Assembly (NCBI GenBank): GCA_037013495.1
Contig: CM072807.1
Span: 11,907,001-11,971,000, forward strand
DNA: 64,000 nt
Source: Hippophae tibetana
Taxonomy: Eukaryota > Streptophyta > Magnoliopsida > Rosales > Elaeagnaceae
Direction of reading: 5' to 3'
Shown here: positions 50,201 through 62,200 of the stretch, one piece after another
How the letters are laid out: each line of letters begins with the position of its first letter
How positions within the stretch are numbered: the stretch's first letter is position 1
Translations under genes and position numbers: made by a program
The notes under the pieces: model-generated
Database searches by the model: none
What the model saw: only the letters and a program-made list of their open reading frames with translations
What the model was told of the DNA's origin: nothing

Positions 50201-53200
50201 TTGAAGAACCAGCCTTCAACTTTAGTTAACAAGATAGATAAAGCAGAAAATTTGCCAGCTCAATGATAAGTTGGTAACCCTCTCAACCAAGGCAAGATGC
50301 AGAATTAGCACCATAGATAGAACATGTTCACCAGGAACCAAATCTCTCTAGTGGACCTCATAGTTTTAGTTTTCTTACTTCCATATAAATAGATCCAACA
50401 AAGCATAATATATCGCGCATCTATGTATCAATGATTCAATATTAAAAGCTAGCTATTAAGCCTGATCAACTAAGTGGAAAAGACTAGCTCTCTCTTGCTC
50501 TCTTCCCCCAATTTAAGAAAAAGGCCTGTCATTTATAGTGCTGGTATGGATATTTAATGACCAGCTATACTCAGAGAAAGATAAAATTAGCTGAAGCCAT
50601 CTTGCATGATAAATGAAATACTATGTCTAGCCCTTCTGCCAGCAGAATAATATCTTTGACTAAAGATGTGATGCAGAGCTCAACAAAGATTTACCTTACT
50701 TCTTGACCCTTCACAATGTGAGCGAGCTAAAGTTTCATTATCGTTGCATTTATCCTTCCTGTTTCCATAAAGAAAAAGAAAAGTTAACCAAAACAGAATG
50801 CGACTCTGCTTCCATAAAGAAAAAGAAAAGTTAACCAAAACAGAATGCGACTCTGCTTGCATATGATATTTGTCAAAGCATCATTAATATTAATCTTTGC
50901 ACTCAAATGAACAATTATACCAAAATTTGTCAAAGCATCGTTAATATTAATCTTTGCACTGACATAAACAATTATACCAAAAATTTAAATTCGTACAAAT
51001 GCTAAAATGAAAACTTGTAAGCATAGGGAGTAAGAGCCTAAATAGCTTATAAGTAACACCTATATTAAAGAAAATGTGCTTTAAACAATCAGACAAAAGA
51101 AAATAGGCATATGCCTAAGCAAACAAACAAAAAAACTTGCAGTTTTTCTTTATGATACAAAAACATACAGTTTTTCCCTACGATCCTGAGTCTGTTCACG
51201 CTGTTGATTAAGCTGCATCCCAAGATCATCAACCTTCTGCTTCAAGTTGGCAATATCTGCCTCAACTGCAGCTACTTCTTCAAGCTCAGCTTTTGTCTAT
51301 ATCAAATTTGCAAGTTATTCATTCCGTACATGTCCAAAAGCCTTGCATAAATACCATTAAAATGGGAGCAACATAGACCTTTTTGTCAACAGTAGTTAAA
51401 TTTGGAATTGGCCCCTTAGACATTTTTAATCCTGCTTCAAGAGCCACCCTTATATCTCTTTCAATTTGCAACTGTTCCTGTAGTCTCTCAACCTGTGTGG
51501 ACACATTAGTTTTTGACTTCGTTATCAACTAAAGGTGAGCAATTTTGAAAAATATTTACCTGAGTTACAAGAAACTAATTAGTTGAGACCATTAACATCA
51601 AAACAAGAAATAGTCCTTGCGTATGAAAGCAAACCATTTAAGGCTCCGGTTAGCTGGATTTTCAATATGAAATAAGCACTAAATTTCAGATTAAAAAAAT
51701 GTTTTCATGCGGGTTGAATGAAACCATCGAATAGAAACATGAACCTTTTTCCTTTTCTTTGCAAATAAAACAATTTGGCTTATAGAAAAAAGATTTGAAG
51801 AAGAAAAAACAGAGAATATATGTTATATTATTATCCAAGTAAAAGTTTACATCTTGCTCAAGAGCTAGACGACGCCGATGCATAGTCTTCTTCTGTCTTT
51901 CCAGATTTTCATGCAGAACTGCATTCTTTTTAGCCTGCAATGGAGATAGATCAATCATTCATTAAGAATTAAAACATGAAATGAGGGAATGAATAGAAAT
52001 ATATCTGCACCTCCTCTGCGATTTTGTTTTCTAACTCAGTTTTAGTAGCCTCTAGTCCTTGGATATCAGCCCTGTGTATATTAGAATTAGAGGTTGAAAA
52101 AGAATATTAAAAATTTCCATGAATTGCTCTAAACTTTAAACCATACAAATTCAATGCACCAAACCAGGCTCAAAATGCAAATTAGACAGATAAATCAAGT
52201 ACTTTTGGCTCAGGAAAAATTTAAGTGAAAAACAGATGTGCTGTATTATCCGTATAGTATTTTGTATGCCAAAGAGATTGGACCATTTCTCCAAAATAGA
52301 AGTTAAAAATAAAATCAATGACCAACTTTACTCGAAATCTAAATTCCAAACAACTGAATGGATCTTTCATCTCTCTGATTTAAGACTTAGAACTCATTTG
52401 ATAAAAAAAGACCACTGTAGTGAGTATCATAGCTAAATGTTGGTAGCTTCCTCCTGTAGTGGGGCATGCTAATTTAACCAAGGAAATGAAGAAGGGGTGG
52501 AATTCAGAAATGTCTCAGAGGCTAGGGAATGCTGCTTTTCATTTTCCTAATAACCATATGTCAGGTGTAGCAGTTTAATGGTGATTATTGCATGGACAAA
52601 TGAAATAGAGATAAGTGTAAAACTGATGTAATTCCTCATTGTGTTCACTTAAACTTCATAGACTGCTGTCAACCTAACCAAATATATAGTTGTAGAAATT
52701 CTGAAGGTGAAACAGTCACTTCTGAACTCAAAACTAACATCAAATGAATGCAGTGGATTGGATTTGTTAGTCTTTCGATAAATCTGCACATCAACAGTTA
52801 TAGCCACCTTGGTTTTTGGACATTACATAGGGATTTGAGATTCAGATATTGGCTAATGGATCCATCTTCTAAAATATAGAGAAAACGTGTTTATATGAAA
52901 TATGTTTGTCTTTTGCTTCTTCTCTACTTTTTACCAAGATCAACCCCACACCCTTTCTCTCATTCGCACAGTCAGCCACAGAACCCAAATACACACCCAC
53001 ATTATAACCAAACTTTTATGGAAATCAGCTCATAAATTCATCTATTTGCACACAACCAAGAAATATGTTGATGCCTTTGTATAAATAGAGGTGAAAAGCG
53101 TTTAAAAAAGTATCAAGTGAAACTAAAGAAATGCAAGAAGCACAAAAAAAACATATATAGGATAAAAAGGAAAAAGGTACATGCATCACTTACTCCTCTT

Positions 53201-56200
53201 CAAGAGAAAAATCAACAGATTCCATTGAAAGGTTCTTTCTTGCCTGTACCATTTCCCCCATCCCCGAGAAAAATTGAAAAAGTGCCAGTTAGAACTTCAC
53301 ATTGAAAACTTCTTTTCTCAAGGGTAAACGAAACAGTTTCATAACATATTGGAAGAAGAAAATAAGCAAAAACAAAAGACTGGCATGAAAACGACATTTT
53401 GGTATCCAGAAAATTTACTCACAGAGGTACGTCCCCATTTAGACTTTACACTTTGTCTAGGTCGATTGGATACTGATGTGCTCTTCTGCATGCATGATGG
53501 TGGGCACTTATGGGCCAGACTTGTTTGTTGTGATGAATTCTTTGCTACTCCAGCAGATTCATTGGAAGCCATAACCACATTTTTATTATTTTGAGTCCGT
53601 TCATTCTTATTGCTTTCTGTATTGGGTTGAGACACTGAAGTTTCAAGAGATTTTGATGACACACTATGTTGAACTTCATGATTACCATCTGCTTCACGTG
53701 AATTAGGCCCTATGCTACAGCCATCTTTTTCCTGTATAATTTCAACAATTTATAATTGTGTATGGGATACTCACAATGTAATTGTGGAAAAACATGTCCT
53801 AACGATGAAATCCCTGATTATAAGGAATGTTTAATATGTAATTAATTGTATGATATTATGAGTTAATTAAGAGCTTACTTTAGTACACCTATTATGCACT
53901 GTTAGTCACTTTTTTCCTTTTTTTCATCTCCTCTGAATTATATATAATTATATGAAAACAATGTACAAAATATTCAAAGTAATATTCAGAAAAACCACGT
54001 CGTATCAGAGCCTCATTTGAAGGCTATTTTCCATCTCCTTCTTAGCCTTCATTATCAATTGTTATCAGAGTTGTGTTAAATTCACCTTCTTCTTCATTTT
54101 TGGCCTTCATTGCTGGCATTTTCTGACCAAACAGAGCCCTGAAGTCATCATTGGCACCAGAAAAAATCCAACGATCAAATCCCAGGCCCCAACAGATCTC
54201 AGACCGCCATCGACGCCGACAAGGTTAAGGAGAAAAGACGACCCTTTGGAACTCCAAGGCAAAAACAGTTTCTGGCCTTACTACCCAATATCAACGCCGG
54301 GAACTCACCCAGAAGGGGCCTGCGATCAAAACTGAAAAATCCAGCAACGATTGGGTATTGGTTTATTGGGATTATTGGCTATCTAAAAACAATTCATTTG
54401 TTTCAAACTATAAACACTATTCTGGTCCAGTTCAAGCCATTTTGAGTCCGGTTTGGACTTTGTTTTGGCCAATTCATACACTTTTAGGCCGGTTCTTTCC
54501 TGTCCAAGTTTTCCGATTACGATCCACCCATTAACATGTTATTTTTGTTCTTTTTTTTGTTGAGTCATAGATCATATGATATTCTAATTTTTTTTGTTTC
54601 ATACACTCATTGTTGGGGTAAATAAAAAGTTAAAGTTACAAATGGATCTTTCGCTTCGGTGACAAGATAAGACCGTATTCTCATCTCAAATAATTTTTCA
54701 CTTTATTTCATTTTGCATGTTCTAAAGTCATCTTGTAATCTCCTTTCAATAAGTAAAATTATCAAAGAATATCAATGTATTGATAAATTCTTTCCCAATT
54801 ATTGTAAATTTCAGAACTTATGCACGGGGAAGGTAATTGGCATTGGAAAGGATGTTGATGGACTTTACTACTTTGAGGATGAGCCATCTAGTTCAGGTAA
54901 TCTATCTCATATTCACTTGAACTTCTCTGATCTTAATCAAGAGATAAAGTTTTGGTATAAACGATTAGGTCACCCAAATTTCTCATATCTGAAACGATTG
55001 TTTCCTACATTATTCAAAAATCAAGATCTCCATGATTTCATGATTTTTAATGTGATATGTGAGTTAGCCAAACACCATCGTACTCATTTTCCAGCACAAA
55101 AGTATAAACAATCACAACCTATATCCTTAGTTCACAATGATATTTGGAGTCTCTCATGTGTTAATAACTTTTCTGGGTTTAGTCTAATTCATAACATTCA
55201 TTAATGGTCATACTTGTGCAAGTTGGGTCTTCTTGCTAAAAACAAAATCCGAAACAAACAACTTTTCAAAATTTTCATCAAATGATTAAAACCCAATTCG
55301 AAACCAAAATCTAAATTCTTCAAACCGATAATTGGAAGAGAATATTATTCTTCAATCCTTAGTTCATACCTCACTACACATGGAATTATACACCATACAC
55401 CCTAACAAAATGTGATAACTGAAAGAAAAAAATATACATATTCTTGAGGTAGCAAGAGCCTTAATATTTACTATGAAAGTTCAAAAAAAAATTATTGGGG
55501 AAAAGCTTTTCTTACCGTTGTATATCTTATCAATAGAATGCCATATAAAATCTTGAATTTCAAAACTCCTCTTGATAACCTTAAGAAGATATAACTGTCC
55601 TCACATCTTTTCTCGTCTCTCACCCAAAATCATTGGTTATGTAGCATTTTTTCACATACACGATCACAATAGGAGAAAGCTAGATCCAAAAGCACTTTGT
55701 TGTGTTTTCATAGGATATTCTTCTACTCAAAAGGGTTACAAATATTATTATCCTCCAAAACATAAATTTTTCATGTCCATGGATGTTAAATTCTTTAAAA
55801 ATACTTTATTCTTTACCAACCCTTCTCTTCAGGGGGAGAGTAGACGTGTAGAAAATTCAACTTGAACTACCTTCCTAATATTTCTCAAATACTTGTACAC
55901 TCTCATATTCAATCTCCTATTTGTGTGCCGGTACCCTCTCATATTCAACCTCCTGATATTTCTCAAATACCTATATTGCCTCATGTTCAACCTCCTGTTT
56001 GTGTTCCTCGTGTTGTTCCCAATAATGATTTGGTGTCTGTTGATACTTCTATACCAAATGAGCCTGTAATCTTTGAAGACTCTAAGTCTTCATCCCCGAT
56101 TCCAAACACCACTTGAGTATGTAAGAGATAAAGATAAAGAACTAAAAGTTTATTTGAGAAAGAACAAAGCACAATCTCTTCAACAACACCAATCATCTGA

Positions 56201-59200
56201 ACTAGGTACAAAGTCTTTAAAAAATACAAGTAATATTTTTAGTCCCTAACTTTTATAGGAAACTGATTTGATTGAACCTTCTTATCTTTCCAATATTGAT
56301 ATTCCAATTGCTAATAGGAAAGGTGACAGATATTGAACAATGCATCCTATTTTAAATTATGTCTCCTATCAAAAATTGTCTCCTACTTTTAAAGCATTTA
56401 TTGCTAACTTATCTTCTTGTGAGACTATTCTAAGTACAATATAGAAAGTTTTTTCACATTCTAAGATGGAAAAAAGGCTATCTTCAAAGAAATTGAAGCT
56501 TTGAAAAATAATGATACATGGGAAATTGTTGATCTTCCTCAAAAAAAAAAAAAGACTAGTGTAATGTAAATGGATGTTTATAATGAAACACAATGTGAAT
56601 GGAACATTTAAGAAATATAACGCAAGACTTGTGGCAAAGGGATTTATGCAAATTTACAGAGTTGATTATCAAGAAATTTTTACTCTTGTTGTCAAGATGA
56701 ATTCAATTCAAGCTCTCATATCTCTTGTTGCTAATCTAAATTGTCATTTTGACCAACTTGATGTGAAGAATTCCTTTTGCACGGAGAATTAGATGAAGAA
56801 GTATATATGGAGTTGTCGCCTAGTTTTGAAAATTTGTTCAAACAAAAGAAAGTGTGCAAGTTGAAGAAGCTCTTGTATGGACTAAAACAATCACCTAAAG
56901 CATTGTTTGAAAGGGTCATAAAAACAGTTCTTCGTTTTAAGTAGACACAAAGTCAAGGGGATCATACTTTTCTACAAAGACTCCAAAAATGGAAGCATCA
57001 CAATCTTAGTTATTTATGTGAATGATATCATTGTTTTTGGCAATAATATTGATGAAATTCAAAACTAAGAAAGTGCTTTCCAAAGAGTCTGAGATCAAGG
57101 ATTTGGAAAGATTAAGATATTTTTTGGTTATTACGGTTGCAAGATGGAAGAAATGGGTATTTCTGCTATTGTGAAAGTATGTCTTGGATCTATTACAAGA
57201 AACAAGAATGTTGGGTTACAAGCCAATAGAAACTCCAATTAATCCAAAACACAACTTAGGAAGTGCAATGGAAAGTGTCACGGTTGACAAAGATCACTAT
57301 CAAAAATTGGTTGGTAAGTTAATATACTTGTCTCGTACTAGACCGGATATTACATTTGTTGTGAGTATAGTCAATCAGTGCATGCACTCCCCTTGTGAGA
57401 CTCATACGAAAGTAGTTTTGAAGATTCTATGATACCTTAAAATTACACTTGGAAAAGGCTCGCTCTTATCAAAGAATCATCACCTTCAAGTTAAAGCCTA
57501 TATAGATGCTGATTATGAAAGTTCAGTCGACGATAGAAGATCGACATCTGGATATTGCACTTTCGTTGGAGAAAATTTAGTTACTTAGGAAAATAAGAAA
57601 CTATCTTTTCAAAGTAATATTCAGAAAACCACAGTACTTTTTACCTTTCAAAATATTTTGAAACTAATGAAATTAGTCAAGTATAAGAAAATAATCCATC
57701 ACAGAACAGATGAACCAATAACATACATCACATAGATATATGCAAGCCACCAACCTATAAGATCCTTCGGTCTACAAGTGCTGTAGCACTGAATAGAGCA
57801 ACAATGATTGAGAGGGATAAACAGAAAATAGAAGCAATGGGACTCTAATTCTGGGATAAGGACTCCTCAAATTTGACCTTATGTGTTAAGAGATAAAGAA
57901 ACAATATTGACTGAAGTAATCCTAAAATTATGTCCCCTTATTTATATAGATACTGAACCCAGAAAGTCAGTTACAAACCTTATCATGTTGCAGGCCGTGT
58001 TTGCCTCCAGAATCATAATCCTCACTGCATGTTCCACTTGAAACAATATCAATTTCATCATCTGTCTCTGCATCAGAATCCTGTGTCAGATTATCACTTT
58101 CATCATCTTCGTAGGACACATCATCCTCAGTTTCCTCTTCAGTCTCGCTTCCACTTTCATCTTCATCACTGTAAAAGTCTGGTGTCATAGAACCTTCCTG
58201 CAAAAACATTAGAATATGAAGCTCAAGAGCAAAGAAACAGCAATAATGATTAAAAATAAAGCAATAAATAGAGTTAATTATAATTTATGTCCACAACATA
58301 TGAGGTGAGTTGTAAAAATTCCCAAAATATTTAAGTAGTTGTAATTATATCCAAAACGTTATATGTAATGATAAAAACATGCACAATCGATAATTATCAT
58401 TTAATTTTTTGACATAATTGTATCACGTGCATTTTCTTGTGGACATAATTGCAATTACTTTAGACATTTTGAGCATTTTTACAACTCACCTCATACGTTG
58501 TGGGCATAAAACATAGTTAACCCACACAAGATTTTATCATAATATCCTCAAAAAAATACACGTGATACAAATCTGTTAAAAAATTAAACAACAGTTATTA
58601 ATTAGACATGTTTTTATCGTTACACAAAGCATTGTGGGCATAATTATAACTACTTAAACGTTTTGGGCATTTTTGCAACTTATCCCATACATTGGGGGTA
58701 TAAAACACCTTTTCTTTTTTCTTTTTTTCCAACTTTTTTACATCTAACTTCTACTATATATTTAGTTACAAAATCTACTCAGCCTACTCCCATGAGGAAA
58801 CAAAAGCGTAATCTTTTTTCTTTAAAATAACAGTTGTATTTTAATAATTTTCTTCCACTAAGATCCTAAAAGCAACATTTTGTAGCTGAAGAGAGACCCT
58901 ATACTACTATAAAATAATTACAAAAGCAATTATTATTCACTTTCCTTAACATGAAAAATATCATTATTATAAAGAAAGTTCGTGTAACCTAAAGCATATG
59001 GAAATATTTGAGTGCATGCACCAATGGTTGTCTAAAGAAGGCTACAAAGAAGGAATTGGAAAGAGAATAAGATATGTTTTTAACGTACCCCAAAAAATTT
59101 ATCATACTCATCCAACAAAGTTATAACAATTACTTGGGCATGATTAGCAGCAGCAGCAGCCTGCAGAAGCTGAAGAGAATTATCACCCCCCACATCAAAA

Positions 59201-62200
59201 TCATTTTCAATTTCACAATCACCAGCTAGAAGGGGACGGAGAAGTAAGGGTGCCATGCAAGCTGCAACTGCAGAGCAGCTCATTCGATTCTCAGCTTTAT
59301 TTGAAACAATCTTCTGCATCATTGTGAGTATTCTGAAGAGAAAAGGGAAAAATAGCCATTAAAATTGTACTAGCACTGGGTAAGATGCAAACAAAAATGT
59401 ATGAGCTGCGAAAATCTAAGTTAATTCTTTTAAATCATAAGAATTGTCCCCAACATTTGTTTATATGTAATTCTTTAAGTTCAATTGTTTCAACTTGTTT
59501 TTCACTTCATCCACCACATAAACATTCCTTAAAAGAATGGGGGAATGCCTAATTGGTTATCACAAAATTCAAGCAACCTTCCAGAGGAGACAGACTGCTC
59601 AATTTGTGCTCAAGTTTCAGTGCCATTGGCACAAATGGGACAACAAATTTGATACTAATATATACATATATGCACACACACACACATAATATATATATAT
59701 GGAGAGAGGAAAAGAATAATAAAGGTATGAGGCTACCTCTGTAATAAACGGCGGTTTGGCTCTGGGAATGTGTCACATATTGCTGCACGCACATTATTCA
59801 CTCTAACAGCACGGTCAGTACCTAATCATTGCAATTAAACCATGATTGAAAATAGGACGTATTATTATACTTTATGTTGACACCAGAATGAATATTGCTT
59901 GAGGATTTAGTTTCTTCCTCATTTATCTATCTATTTCTCCCCTTCCCTATTCATCAAATTCATAATCTCCTCCTTATGATTATTTCTCTATTTCTCTCCC
60001 CTATTTTCCTTCTGTACTATATCAAAAATCTAAAGAAGAACAAAAGCATTAGTAAGATGTCGCTCTCAAAGACAATAAGGGCTTGGACTCATACAGAGAG
60101 GGGTGCATGATGAGTAAAAACAAAGGACGTAAATATGGACAATACATGTGAACTAATGGCAATTTAAAAATGGAAATGCATGCAAAACATTATTAGCAGC
60201 AACGTAACACATTTTAGTAGACAGTAGAAACATATTAAATCAAATGCTTTCAGTAACAGACTTACGGATGGCTTCTAAAAGAGCCTTGCAGCAGGATGCT
60301 GGAACCGGAGAAGATGGTAACTCCCGAATAATATACTGAAAAGGTTTTAATAACATAAAAAGATCCCACATAACATGAACAAATTAACCTTTGTATGACA
60401 TAACAAATACCTTGACACAATCAGCTATAACATGTGCATCCTCCTCTGCAGAAAACTCAGTTTTTCCTGAATTTTTAAAACACTTAGTAGTAGTCTTAAA
60501 TACAAAGAATTTAAAGTATCATGAAGATAAGTTTTCAAGAAAGTTTTGCATCAAATCTTTGAAAAAGTACAGATAAATGCTTAATAAAATTAATTTGCAA
60601 CTGATATGTCCAATAAGTTAAATGACATACAATAATTTTTTCACTAAAGATTAAATGTAAGCTAAAAGTAAAGTTAATGACTCCATTTTTCACAACCCTT
60701 GATATAGGCAGTGGCCATTGCTTTCCATATGTAGCTTGGATCTCTAAACAATTATGTAGACATAAAGACATAGGTCTGAAGTGGTAATAATCATCTTGCA
60801 TACATGAAAAAAATGATAAAAGAATGCCACCTACAGAACTTGGCTTTGCTCAAATAAAAATGAAATTATAATAGATTATTTGAAGAAAGTGACCTTTCTC
60901 ATATTCTCGAATACGACGTTCAACGTCCTGAACATATGCAGCTTGCCTCAAGATCCCTTCTACTTTTACTCCTGGTAATGACTATCAGATAATCAAAAAC
61001 ACAAACACATAAAAAGATGGTTTTCCATCACCATTACAAATAGTGGAAGACATCAAGACTAGCTGTAAAAAGAACAATTAAAAGAGTGCTTTAACTTGTT
61101 AAGGTGTCAGTATGGAAGGCGACAACTATACCTATCAATATTGCTAAAAAAACAGTTACTAGTCAAACAAAAATAAATTGGAATATTATCAAACTAAAAA
61201 GGATCTTTTACGAAAATTGAATTATAGTAGGTAAACAAGCAATGAGAGGAAACACTTTTTCAGAATAAAATTACAATATTCTTCTGAGATATTTCAATAT
61301 TTTGTAAGGCTTTCCATAAATAAGCAACATAAAGATTCTCAAAAGCGTTAAAAGAGTGTGCAGAAGATTTTCTTTTATTTTCCTTGTTCAGATGACTAGG
61401 ACTTTGGTTTCAGAGTTACTATTTTCAAATATCACAACCAATAGAGAAAAAATAAAGCTCACCATGCTCTTCTATAAACTGAAGAGCTTTCTCCAAAAAA
61501 GATGGAGTCCCATCAACCTCCTCCAGAGCGAGTAGAACTGGTCTCCCAATAACTTTGGATGTTATCGGCTGTATTTCAGTTTCTATAAAAGAAATTTGAA
61601 AACAGCATTTCAGTAGGGGCAAAAACTAAGGCAAAGCAACTTATTTGATACTTCAATTGAATAAAACCCATCAAAATAAAGACCAATTTTTTTCCTCGGG
61701 TCATTAAAATGTCAATGACATGAAAAACAACGCAAAGAAAGAATATAACCCATGTTCCAAAAAATATTGTCCTTATTAATTGACCCCTATAATAGAAAAG
61801 CAAATGTTTTTGTGCTAGCTATGAAACATGATTAAGGACTTTCTTGCATCATGTATCAGCCATGAAGAACAACGGATGCCAAAATATTACAATAGGAAAC
61901 TAGAGGGGTAGGGGAAAAATACCTTTGTACTTCCAGTACAACTAGGTTTCTTTAGCTTATAAAAATATCACAACCTGTCCACTACCTAATTAACCTTGAA
62001 CTAATACTAGATATTTTCCTAGCTTTGGGGCGCCTTGTGTTTCTACTACATCCATAAGTTCTTTCAGTATTCTTTCTAAGCATGTCTCCTTTTAGTAGTT
62101 TAGAAAAGAGGCTTGCTTATAAGTACAGGATGTGTTATAGATTAAATGAAGGCTCAGTTGTTGTATACGACAATTATTCCATAAGGACCAGACTAATCCT

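Noticed and set aside
52236-53305. Plus-strand open frames across REN1 introns and exons
   Set aside because: Antisense shadows of exons or AT-rich intron sequence with no conserved block.
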